Source: an uncultured Ruminococcus sp.
Lineage (GTDB): Bacteria; Bacillota; Clostridia; Oscillospirales; Acutalibacteraceae
Direction: 5' to 3'
DNA: 38,376 bases
NCBI GenBank assembly: GCA_900543095.1
Contig: UQQD01000016.1
Span: forward strand, 1-38,376
The position numbers and the translations under genes were made by a program. The stretch's first letter is position 1; each line of letters opens with the position of its first letter. The notes beneath the pieces are model-generated. The model saw only the letters and a program-made list of their open reading frames with translations, was not told where the DNA came from and searched no databases. Below, in pieces: positions 24,293-31,495 of this stretch.

Positions 24293-24338
24293 ATACCGAC
24301 AAATTTCTTTGTTTCGATAAAATTCTACTCAAAATCTA

Positions 24339-24367
24339 TTGACTAAATTAAATTTCGGAAGTATTAT
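24339..24367 (+). promoter_or_regulatory. feo operon promoter
   Basis: TTGACT (24339-24344), 17-bp spacer, TATTAT (24362-24367). The expected start near 24374 falls inside operator box 2, an arrangement that implies repression. Confidence 0.8.
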
Positions 24368-24368
24368 T

Positions 24369-24396
24369 ATATAGGTTAGCAAGAGCTAACCTATAT
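24369..24396. promoter_or_regulatory. Iron-locus operator box 2 (over the start site)
   Basis: GTTAGC-AAGA-GCTAAC (24375-24390), the perfect form, inside a palindrome with 12-bp arms. It begins one base after the -10. Confidence 0.8.
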
Positions 24397-24407
24397 TTTG
24401 ACGCGTT

Positions 24408-24425
24408 GGTTAGCGACAGCTAATC
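24408..24425. promoter_or_regulatory. Iron-locus operator box 3
   Basis: GTTAGC-GACA-GCTAAT (24409-24424), centre 34 bp downstream of box 2 and between the start site and the feoA ribosome-binding site. Confidence 0.7.
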
Positions 24426-24464
24426 ATTAAAGTTTAAAAATAAAGTGTAAAAAGGAGAGTAAGT

Positions 24465-24677
24465 ATGATGCCGCTGAGTCTTGCAAGTCCAAATGAAGAG
24501 AACACAATAAAAAAAATCGGCGGAAATCCTGAGGTTAAAAAACATCTTGAAAATCTCGGATTTGTTGTCGGCGGAAACGTCAGTGTGATTTCAACACTAA
24601 ACGGCAACGTAATTGTCAAAGTTAAAGAAACCAGGGTGGCAATAAGCGATGAAATGGCACGCAAAATTATGATTTAA
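24465..24677 (+). CDS. feoA: FeoA-domain protein 1
   Basis: A 70-residue SH3-like FeoA protein (MMPLSLASPNEENTIKKIGG, then HLENLGFVVGGNVSVIS and KVKETRVAISDEMARKI). FeoA proteins are small cytoplasmic partners of the FeoB ferrous-iron transporter. GGAG sits 7 nt before the first of two adjacent ATGs. It is the first gene behind the iron-box promoter and lies 26 bp before a second feoA. Confidence 0.9.
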   Translation: MMPLSLASPNEENTIKKIGGNPEVKKHLENLGFVVGGNVSVISTLNGNVIVKVKETRVAISDEMARKIMI

Positions 24678-24703
24678 CATATTTGCAAAAGGAGGATACA
24701 GCA

Positions 24704-24925
24704 ATGAAAACACTTAAGGAAACAAAAGTCGGTCAGACCGTCAAGGTGGTTAAGCTGCATGGCGAAGGCGCAGTAAAACGCCGTATCATGGATATGGGCA
24801 TAACCAGAGGTGTTGAAATCTACATACGCAAGGTAGCGCCTCTTGGAGATCCGGTCGAAATAACAGTCAGAGGTTATGAGCTTTCGCTCAGAAAAGCCGA
24901 TGCTGAAATGATTGAGATCGAGTAA
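24704..24925 (+). CDS. feoA: FeoA-domain protein 2
   Basis: A 73-residue second FeoA (KETKVGQTVKVVKLHGEG, then RRIMDMGITRGVEIYIRKVAPLGDPVEITVRGYELSLRKADAEMI), which fits the FeoA consensus better than the first copy. AAAGGAGG is 8 nt before ATG 24704. Tandem divergent feoA genes before feoB are common in Clostridia; the two copies may form a heteromeric complex with FeoB. Confidence 0.93.
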   Translation: MKTLKETKVGQTVKVVKLHGEGAVKRRIMDMGITRGVEIYIRKVAPLGDPVEITVRGYELSLRKADAEMIEIE

Positions 24926-24933
24926 TTGCTTCA

Positions 24934-24954
24934 AAGGGAATTCCCCTTATTTTT
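24934..24954 (+). terminator. Weak terminator / attenuator between feoA and feoB
   Basis: AAGGG-AATTC-CCCTT hairpin (24934-24948) followed by ATTTTT. The stem is short, so partial read-through is likely. Confidence 0.45.
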
Positions 24955-24964
24955 CAATCATACA

Positions 24965-24980
24965 GTTAGCTTGAGCTAAT
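24965..24980. promoter_or_regulatory. Iron-locus operator box 4 (before feoB)
   Basis: GTTAGC-TTGA-GCTAAT, 21 bp before the feoB start codon and just after the feoA terminator-like hairpin. No convincing promoter accompanies it. Confidence 0.65.
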
Positions 24981-25001
24981 TTTATCAGAAAGGAAATTAC
25001 T

Positions 25002-27491
25002 ATGGATTTACGAATTGCCCTTGCGGGTAACCCAAACTGTGGTAAAACCACATTGTTTAACTCACTGACAGGCTCAAATCAGTTTGTCGGTAACTGGCCC
25101 GGCGTTACGGTAGAGAAAAAGGAAGGTAAGCTCAAAAAGCACAGCGGTGTTGTTATTACCGACCTTCCCGGTATTTATTCTCTTTCACCGTATACCCTTG
25201 AAGAGGTCGTAGCAAGAAACTATCTTATAGGTGAACGCCCCGACGCTATTCTTAATATCATCGACGGTACTAACCTTGAGCGTAACCTTTACCTTACTAC
25301 CCAGCTCACAGAGCTTGGTATTCCTGTAGTCGTAGCAATCAATATGATGGACATCGTAAGAAAGAACGGTGATAAGATCAATATTGAAGAGCTTTCACGT
25401 CAGCTTGGCTGCAAGGTTCTTGAAATTTCGGCACTTAAAGGCAAAGGCGTTATGGAAGCGGCAGACGCTGCAATAGATGCGGCTAAAAACAGCAAGACCA
25501 TTCCGATGCACACATTCTCAGGCCCTGTTGAGCACGCAATAGCACATATTGAAGAAGCTGTCGTTCATGAAATGCCCGAAGAACAGCAGAGATGGTACGC
25601 TATCAAGGTGTTTGAGCGTGACGACAAGGTTCTTGAACAGCTTAAAGCCGACAAACAGACGCTCGCTCACGTTGAGGAGGATATCAAAGCTGCCGAAAAT
25701 GAAATGGACGATGACTCAGAAAGTATTATAACAAACGAAAGATATATCTACATTGCGTCTGTTATTAAGTCATGCTACAAAAAGATGAACAAAGGAAAGC
25801 TCACCGCTTCCGATAAGATAGATAAAATAGTTACTAACCGTTGGCTCGGACTTCCGATATTTGCGGTTGTAATGTTCCTTATCTATTACATATCAATGGT
25901 TACTGTCGGAACTGCGGCAACCGACTGGGCAAACGACGGTTTGTTCGGCGACGGCTGGCATCTGTTCGGTATAGGCTCAGGCCAGTACACTGAGGTTTCC
26001 GATGAGTATACCGCCGCAATGGAGGCTGTAACGGCATTTGCCGATATTGATACCGAGGCTGAAGATTTTGATCCGGACGCAGCACTTGCCGAGTTAAGAA
26101 CATTCAAGCCCGAATCTGATACGGCAGAAATAACCGTTCAGGATGAAGAAACACTTGCAAATATAGACAAAACCGCATATTATAATGAAATTCCCGAAGA
26201 TGCGGATGAAGATTCGACCGTTGGAATGTCATTTAAAGACGCAGTAAGCTATGTTGAAGAAAACGGTTTTGACGAACCCGATCCGGCAGACTACGGTGTT
26301 TGGGTACCCGGTATTCCGCAGCTTGCAGAAAGCGGACTTGACGCCGTTAATGCAGCCGATTGGGTAAAGGGACTTATCCTTGACGGTATCATTGCCGGTG
26401 TAGGCGCAGTCCTCGGCTTTGTTCCTCAGATGCTTGTCCTCTTCCTCTTGCTTGCCGTTGTTGAGGCTTGCGGCTATATGTCAAGAATCGCATTTGTACT
26501 CGACCGTGTGTTCAGAAAATTCGGTCTTTCGGGTAAATCGTTTATCCCGATGCTTATCGGTACGGGCTGCGGCGTTCCCGGCATTATGGCTTCACGAACC
26601 ATTGAAAACGAACGTGACCGCCGTATGACAATTATGACAACAACATTTATCCCGTGCAGCGCAAAACAGCCGTTTATCGCTATGATAGCAGGTGCTATCT
26701 TCGGCGGCTCGCCGTGGATTGCAACAGGAGCATACTTTATCGGTATGGCTGCAATCATTGTTTCGGGTATTATGCTTAAGAAAACAAAAATGTTCTCGGG
26801 CGACCCTGCTCCGTTCGTTATGGAGCTTCCTGCATACCACATTCCTACAGTTTCAAACGTACTGCGTTCAATGTGGGAAAGAGGCTGGTCGTTTATCAAA
26901 AAGGCAGGAACTATCATTCTTCTTTCAACTATCCTCGTATGGTTTACTTCTTACTTCGGTTTTGTTGACGGCACATTCCGTATGCTTGCCGAGGACGAAC
27001 TCAACTACTCTATCCTTGCAGCAATCGGAAACGGAATTGCTTGGATATTTGCACCGCTCGGCTGGGGCAACTGGCAGGCAGCCGTTGCAACTATCACAGG
27101 TCTTGTTGCAAAAGAAAACATTGTTGGTACTCTTGGTATTCTCTACGGAGCTTCGGGCAATGTTTATGCAGAAATGGCTGCGTCCTTCACGGGCATCGCA
27201 GGCTTCTCATTCCTTGTATTCAACCTTCTTTGTGCTCCGTGCTTCGCAGCAATGGGCGCAATCAAGCGTGAAATGAACAGCGCAAAATGGACCTGGTTTG
27301 CAATCGGTTATCAGTGCTTATTCGCTTATGCAATCTCTTTGATGATTTACCAGTTCGGCAGCATTTTTACAGGTAACCTTAACGTTATCGGACTCATCTT
27401 TGCAATCGCAGTGCTTGCATTTATGATTTATATGCTGTTCTTCAAGAAGTATCACGAGGCTACAAAGCTTACGCAAAAGGTTAAAGTTTGA
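25002..27491 (+). CDS. feoB: Ferrous iron transporter FeoB
   Basis: An 829-residue FeoB. Cytosolic G domain: G1 GNPNCGKTT (9-17), DLPG (54-57), NMMD (114-117), SALKGKG (143-149). A helical GDI-like region follows, then the membrane part with the Gate motif GTGCGVPGIMASRTIENERDRRMT (520-543) and PCSAKQPF (551-558), and a second Gate near 685-715 (GLVAKENIVGTLGI). It imports Fe2+ into the cytosol. It is longer than usual because of an acidic stretch of about 115 residues (about 325-440) after the first membrane helix. AAAGGAAA lies 8 nt before the ATG. It follows the feoA pair and has its own iron box. Confidence 0.96.
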   Translation: MDLRIALAGNPNCGKTTLFNSLTGSNQFVGNWPGVTVEKKEGKLKKHSGVVITDLPGIYSLSPYTLEEVVARNYLIGERPDAILNIIDGTNLERNLYLTTQLTELGIPVVVAINMMDIVRKNGDKINIEELSRQLGCKVLEISALKGKGVMEAADAAIDAAKNSKTIPMHTFSGPVEHAIAHIEEAVVHEMPEEQQRWYAIKVFERDDKVLEQLKADKQTLAHVEEDIKAAENEMDDDSESIITNERYIYIASVIKSCYKKMNKGKLTASDKIDKIVTNRWLGLPIFAVVMFLIYYISMVTVGTAATDWANDGLFGDGWHLFGIGSGQYTEVSDEYTAAMEAVTAFADIDTEAEDFDPDAALAELRTFKPESDTAEITVQDEETLANIDKTAYYNEIPEDADEDSTVGMSFKDAVSYVEENGFDEPDPADYGVWVPGIPQLAESGLDAVNAADWVKGLILDGIIAGVGAVLGFVPQMLVLFLLLAVVEACGYMSRIAFVLDRVFRKFGLSGKSFIPMLIGTGCGVPGIMASRTIENERDRRMTIMTTTFIPCSAKQPFIAMIAGAIFGGSPWIATGAYFIGMAAIIVSGIMLKKTKMFSGDPAPFVMELPAYHIPTVSNVLRSMWERGWSFIKKAGTIILLSTILVWFTSYFGFVDGTFRMLAEDELNYSILAAIGNGIAWIFAPLGWGNWQAAVATITGLVAKENIVGTLGILYGASGNVYAEMAASFTGIAGFSFLVFNLLCAPCFAAMGAIKREMNSAKWTWFAIGYQCLFAYAISLMIYQFGSIFTGNLNVIGLIFAIAVLAFMIYMLFFKKYHEATKLTQKVKV

Positions 27492-27533
27492 TACTGCTTA
27501 ATTAAATTAATAAGATTTTAAGGAGGTAAAATT

Positions 27534-27704
27534 ATGTTTGAATGGATCGTTCAGAATATCGGCACGATAATCATCAGTCTTGTACTTGCGGCTGTTGTCG
27601 CATTGATAATAATTTTCCTTGTAAAAAACAAAAGGAAGGGCAAATCCTCCTGCGGCTGTAACTGCGGCTGTTGCCCGATGAAAGGCTCGTGCCATAAACA
27701 CTAA
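27534..27704 (+). CDS. FeoB-associated Cys-rich membrane protein
   Basis: A 56-residue protein with one N-terminal transmembrane helix (8-30), a basic stretch KNKRKGK, and six cysteines in the tail (C40, C42, C44, C46, C47, C53), beginning CGCNCGCC. It fits the FeoB-associated Cys-rich membrane protein family, thought to assist iron transfer at FeoB, though this is not proven. AAGGAGG is 7 nt before the ATG, 42 bp after feoB. Confidence 0.88.
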   Translation: MFEWIVQNIGTIIISLVLAAVVALIIIFLVKNKRKGKSSCGCNCGCCPMKGSCHKH

Positions 27705-27715
27705 ATCTATGTTTG

Positions 27716-27740
27716 GGGAGATACAGTAGCTGTATCTCCC
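27716..27740 (+). terminator. Terminator after the feo genes
   Basis: Perfect 11-bp arms GGGAGATACAG / CTGTATCTCCC with a 3-nt loop, followed by TGAATTTTG. The weak T-run suggests partial read-through into the ABC transporter genes. Confidence 0.6.
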
Positions 27741-27756
27741 TGAATTTTGTCAATCG

Positions 27757-27772
27757 GTAAGCATAGGCTAAC
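27757..27772. promoter_or_regulatory. Iron-locus operator box 5 (before the ABC transporter)
   Basis: GTAAGC-ATAG-GCTAAC, one mismatch from the perfect box, with the same 4-bp centre. It lies 32 bp before the ABC ATPase start and after the feo terminator. No clear -35/-10 accompanies it. Confidence 0.6.
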
Positions 27773-27804
27773 TCAATATTGTTTGTAATTTTAAGGAGGA
27801 TTCT

Positions 27805-28506
27805 ATGGCTATAGTCGAATTCAAAAACGTAAGCCGCATATACAAAAGCGGCGACCACGAATTAAAAGCGCTTGACTGCGTTAATATGTCGCTTGACGAG
27901 GGAAAATTTGTTGTTATTCTCGGACCGAGCGGCGCGGGAAAAAGTACGCTGCTTAATATGCTGGGCGGACTTGACAGTCCCACAAGCGGAAAGATATATG
28001 TTCAGGGCAAGGATATTTCAACTCTTTCAAACGATGAACTTGCCGACTATCGAGCCGCAACGGTGGGTTTTGTATTCCAGTTTTATAATCTTATACCGAC
28101 GCTGACCGTACATGAAAATGTTACGCTCGTAAAGGAAATTGCTCCCGATCCGCTTTCCGCCACAAAGATGATAGAGGAGGTAGGTCTTTCCGATCATCTC
28201 AAAAACTTTCCGTCGGAGCTTTCGGGCGGTGAGCAGCAGCGAGTATCAATAGCCCGTGCGCTTGCTAAAAATCCAAAGATACTCTTGTGCGACGAGCCTA
28301 CGGGTGCGCTCGACTCCGAAACAGGTGTGCTCGTGCTAAAGCTCTTGCTCAAAATGGCGAGAGACTACGGAAAGACTATTGTTATTGTAACTCACAACCA
28401 AAATATCGCTAAAATGGCTGACGTTGTTATTCGTGTAAAAAACGGCAGAATTGTTTCGCAGGAAGATCAGCAAACCCCTGCCTCGGCTGATGAGATAGAC
28501 TGGTAA
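27805..28506 (+). CDS. MacB/LolD-type ABC transporter ATP-binding protein
   Basis: A 233-residue ABC ATPase: Walker A GPSGAGKST (40-48), Q-loop FVFQFYNLIP, signature LSGGEQQR, Walker B ILLCDEPTGALD, and switch His in VIVTHNQ. The FQxYNLIPTLTV segment is typical of the MacB/LolD/FtsE-like class that powers FtsX-fold permeases without moving a substrate through a classical channel. AAGGAGG is 7 nt before the ATG. The permease gene follows 11 bp later. Confidence 0.93.
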   Translation: MAIVEFKNVSRIYKSGDHELKALDCVNMSLDEGKFVVILGPSGAGKSTLLNMLGGLDSPTSGKIYVQGKDISTLSNDELADYRAATVGFVFQFYNLIPTLTVHENVTLVKEIAPDPLSATKMIEEVGLSDHLKNFPSELSGGEQQRVSIARALAKNPKILLCDEPTGALDSETGVLVLKLLLKMARDYGKTIVIVTHNQNIAKMADVVIRVKNGRIVSQEDQQTPASADEIDW

Positions 28507-28517
28507 GAGGTGAGCGT

Positions 28518-30797
28518 ATGTTATTCAAAAAGCTTTGGAGAACAATGGGGCTTTACAAGGCTCAGTTTATCTCGATGATAATAATGATCGCACTCGGTAC
28601 GGGAATGTTTGTCGGATTTAATATGGAGTGGGTCAGCATTAAGGAAAATACGCAGAATTTCTTCTCGGCTTCTGATTTTGCAGATTACCGTATAATGTCA
28701 GACGAGGGCTTTTCTGAGGACGACGCTGAAAATGTGTCAAATATTGACGGAATAGACGAGGTTTCTCGGTTTTTGTCGGTGAATGCGGACGTAAAGGAAT
28801 ACGACGGCGACAGTGTAACACTTACCGTAACCGAAAACGAAAACGTTTCGCATTTTGTTCTTATCGACGGTGAGAAATATGACAAGGACAGTAAAGACGG
28901 CATTTGGATTTCGGATAAATATGCCGAAAACAACGGAATAAAGGTCGGCGATGAGCTGACGCTCAGCTATAAGACCTTTGATTTTACAGGCAAGGTAAAG
29001 GGTTTGATTAAATCGGGCGAGTATCTTATCTGCGTTCGTGATAAAACCCAGATAATGCCCGATTATTCCACGCACGGCTTTGCGTATATATCGCCAAAAA
29101 TGTATGAGGATATAATAAAAATGCCGTTTTATCCTCAGCTGAATGTTATCTCGGATCTTGAAAAAAGCGATTTTATGGATAAGGTTGATGATGACTTCGG
29201 AAAAACTATGCTTATCCTGACAAAGGACGAAAACACCTCTTACAGCTCGGCTCAGGGTGAGGCGGAAGAAGGTCAGACAATGGGTTCCATTCTTCCGGTA
29301 CTGTTTTTGCTCATTGCCGTGCTTACTATGGTAACAACCATGCACAGACTTACGGCAAAAGAAAAAACGCAAATCGGTACATTAAAGGCGCTTGGCTTTA
29401 AAGACAAGCGGATTATGCTTCACTACACGTCATATGCGCTTATGATAGGCTTAATCGGAGTTGCGTTAGGCTTCGGACTCGGATACCTTATCGCTTGGTA
29501 TATGATGAATCCGAACGGAGCAATGGGCACATATTTTGATTTGCCGTATTGGGAGCTTCCTATGCCGTGGTTCTGCGTGGTTGTAATGATAGCTATAGTA
29601 TTGTTGCTTACCTTTATCGGATTTTTGTCGGTTAAAAAGATGCTCAAGGGTACAGCCGCAGACGCCCTGCGACCGTATTCTCCCAAGAAAATGAAACCAA
29701 TGCTTATTGAAAAGACCTCTTTGTTCCACAAACTGCCGTTTGGTACACGCTGGAATATGCGAGATTCCATGCGTCATAAGTCAAGAACAGCTATGAGCCT
29801 TATCGGTGTTATCGGCTGTACAGTGCTTGTTATCGGTGCGCTCGGAATGAACGACACGACTAAGGCGTTTCTTAACGTGTTCTATGAAGAAGGAGCAAGG
29901 TATTCATCTATAATCAATATAGCAGAGGATGCAACCGACGAACAGAAAAACGACTTGATAGATAAATATGACGGTGATTACAGCGGATCGGTCAGCATAG
30001 AATATGAGGACAAGGCGTCGGCACTTAGCATTTACAGCGTGCAAAACGATTATGTCCGCTTCCCCGATGCCGACGACAACTACGTTGACTTAAAGGACGA
30101 CGGAGCATATCTTTGCAAACGTTATGAAAGGGACTACAACCTTTCCGCAGACGATACTATAACAATCAGCCCGTACGGTTCGGACGATGAATACAGTCTC
30201 AAAATTAACGGTTTTGTGCGTTCTATGTCAGAGGGTATCATTATCACCCCGAAATATGCAGAAAAGCTCGGCATACCTTATTCTACGGATACTATCTATA
30301 CAAAGACCGAAAAAGCGGATATAGACAGTGACAATGCAATAAAAAGCGTTCAGTCAAAACAGATGATAACGGAATCCTTTGATTCGTTTATGTCGATTCT
30401 TAATGTTTCCGTAATATTGCTGATTGCCGGCGCAGTTATTCTGGGAATAGTCGTGCTTTATAATCTCGGCGTAATGAGCTATACGGAACGGTACCGTGAA
30501 ATGGCAACGCTGAAGGTCATCGGATTCAGAGATAAACGTATCGGAAACCTTATGACAGGTCAGAATTTGTGGGTAACGCTTATCGGTGTGATAATCGGAA
30601 TACCGCTTGGTGTATGGACGCTTGACTATCTTATCAACGCACTCGCATCGGAGTATGAAATGAAGCTGGCACTTTCTCCTCTTACGTTTATTCTTACCGC
30701 CGCTATGACGTTCGGAGTATCTCTGCTTGTCAGCTTTATGGTTGCCCGCAAGAACAAAAAGATTGATATGGTAGAGGCGCTGAAAGGAGCAGAATAA
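28518..30797 (+). CDS. FtsX-like ABC transporter permease
   Basis: A 759-residue permease with two FtsX-like modules. The first transmembrane helix is at about 13-34, followed by an external domain (about 40-255), helices in about 262-380 (with the LGFKDKRIMLHY coupling segment), a fifth helix about 427-445 after a LWNMRD-type re-entry, a second external domain, and a C-terminal module at about 630-755 repeating the coupling motif (VIGFRDKRIGNL). This eight-helix layout matches the large MacB-like permeases of Firmicutes. The substrate is not known; the location in an iron-box cluster suggests a role in metal homeostasis or envelope stress under iron change. Confidence 0.88.
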   Translation: MLFKKLWRTMGLYKAQFISMIIMIALGTGMFVGFNMEWVSIKENTQNFFSASDFADYRIMSDEGFSEDDAENVSNIDGIDEVSRFLSVNADVKEYDGDSVTLTVTENENVSHFVLIDGEKYDKDSKDGIWISDKYAENNGIKVGDELTLSYKTFDFTGKVKGLIKSGEYLICVRDKTQIMPDYSTHGFAYISPKMYEDIIKMPFYPQLNVISDLEKSDFMDKVDDDFGKTMLILTKDENTSYSSAQGEAEEGQTMGSILPVLFLLIAVLTMVTTMHRLTAKEKTQIGTLKALGFKDKRIMLHYTSYALMIGLIGVALGFGLGYLIAWYMMNPNGAMGTYFDLPYWELPMPWFCVVVMIAIVLLLTFIGFLSVKKMLKGTAADALRPYSPKKMKPMLIEKTSLFHKLPFGTRWNMRDSMRHKSRTAMSLIGVIGCTVLVIGALGMNDTTKAFLNVFYEEGARYSSIINIAEDATDEQKNDLIDKYDGDYSGSVSIEYEDKASALSIYSVQNDYVRFPDADDNYVDLKDDGAYLCKRYERDYNLSADDTITISPYGSDDEYSLKINGFVRSMSEGIIITPKYAEKLGIPYSTDTIYTKTEKADIDSDNAIKSVQSKQMITESFDSFMSILNVSVILLIAGAVILGIVVLYNLGVMSYTERYREMATLKVIGFRDKRIGNLMTGQNLWVTLIGVIIGIPLGVWTLDYLINALASEYEMKLALSPLTFILTAAMTFGVSLLVSFMVARKNKKIDMVEALKGAE

Positions 30798-30943
30798 TGG
30801 AGCCTGTTGAAATTTGCTGTGCTTTAGCCGCAGTAGCAACATATTCGGCGTCTGTCAGCGCATTAAAGAAAAGGTTGCTCAGATATTCAAACAAACCTGA
30901 AAATTCAGAAGGGAAGTATCATAATGGTAAAAACAACAGTTGA
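30797..30943 (+). CDS. Small protein of unknown function (48 aa)
   Basis: A 48-residue frame whose ATG shares a base with the permease stop (TAATG), with GGAG 7 nt upstream. The N-terminal half is hydrophobic with two adjacent cysteines (VEICCALAAVATYSASVSAL), then a basic stretch KKRLLRY and a polar tail, so it may be a small membrane-associated peptide. The last 20 bp overlap the next gene. I do not recognise it. The coupling signals argue it is translated. Confidence 0.6.
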   Translation: MEPVEICCALAAVATYSASVSALKKRLLRYSNKPENSEGKYHNGKNNS

Positions 30944-31175
30944 AATTGACGGAATGATGTGCGGAATGTGTGAAAGCCACATTAACGACGCAATTCGTCA
31001 AAATTTCAAAGTGAAAAAGGTAAAATCAAGTCACGCAAAAGGGCAGACGGAGATAATTACTGAAAATGATATTGATGAAGAAAAGCTCAGACAGACGATA
31101 GAGCATACAGGCTATAAGGTCGTGTCAGTATCAAAATTACCCTATGAGAAAAAAGGATTGTTTTCATTCCACTGA
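30924..31175 (+). CDS. Heavy-metal-associated (HMA) domain protein
   Basis: An 83-residue HMA-fold protein with the metal motif MMCGMC (Cys13 and Cys16) in the context TTVEIDGMMCGMCESHINDAI, as in CopZ-type copper chaperones and stand-alone HMA proteins. The C-terminal part (KLPYEKKGLFSFH) extends past the usual 68-70 residues. AGAAGGGAAG lies before the ATG. It is the last gene of the iron-box cluster; HMA domains usually bind Cu(I), so the metal here is uncertain. Confidence 0.85.
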   Translation: MVKTTVEIDGMMCGMCESHINDAIRQNFKVKKVKSSHAKGQTEIITENDIDEEKLRQTIEHTGYKVVSVSKLPYEKKGLFSFH

Positions 31176-31188
31176 CGGCAAAAAAATT

Positions 31189-31228
31189 AAAACAGCTGCG
31201 TATTGCTTTTGCGGTACGCAGTTGTTTT
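31189..31228 (+). terminator. Terminator of the iron/ABC/HMA cluster
   Basis: 14-bp stem AAAACAGCTGCGTA / TACGCAGTTGTTTT (one G:U) with a 12-nt loop, the 3' arm ending in TTTT. Confidence 0.8.
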
Positions 31229-31247
31229 AAATAATTAAAATTTGGTA

Positions 31248-31276
31248 TTGAAAAATTTAACGAGATATTGTATAAT
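31248..31276 (+). promoter_or_regulatory. tRNA-Thr promoter
   Basis: TTGAAA (31248-31253), 17-bp spacer, TATAAT (31271-31276), about 37 nt before the mature tRNA given a start near 31283. Confidence 0.75.
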
Positions 31277-31319
31277 AGATTTCGGATCTTAAAAATTGAT
31301 ATTTGTTTTAATAGCATTT

Positions 31320-31395
31320 GCTGGAATAGCTCAGTTGGTAGAGCAGCGCATTCGTAATGCGCAGGTCGCGTGTTCAAGTCACGTTTCCAGCTCCA
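31320..31395 (+). tRNA. tRNA-Thr (anticodon CGT)
   Basis: A 76-nt cloverleaf: acceptor GCTGGAA / TTCCAGC, discriminator T and encoded CCA, D arm GCTCAGTTGGTAGAGC, anticodon stem GCGCA/TGCGC around TTCGTAA (anticodon CGT), T arm GCGTG-TTCAAGT-CACGT. Confidence 0.95.
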
Positions 31396-31424
31396 AAAAG
31401 CGTCGGTTTTATCGGCGCTTTTTT
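31396..31424. terminator. Bidirectional terminator (tRNA-Thr and galU)
   Basis: AAAAGCGTCG / CGGCGCTTTT stem (one G:U) with a 7-nt loop and T-run to 31424. The mirrored A-run makes it usable for the convergent galU transcript too. Confidence 0.8.
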
Positions 31425-31495
31425 GTTGCAACAAAATAGCCGTACCGTGCAGATACAGCCTTTGTACTCAGATAATATATTAATATGTTACGGGA

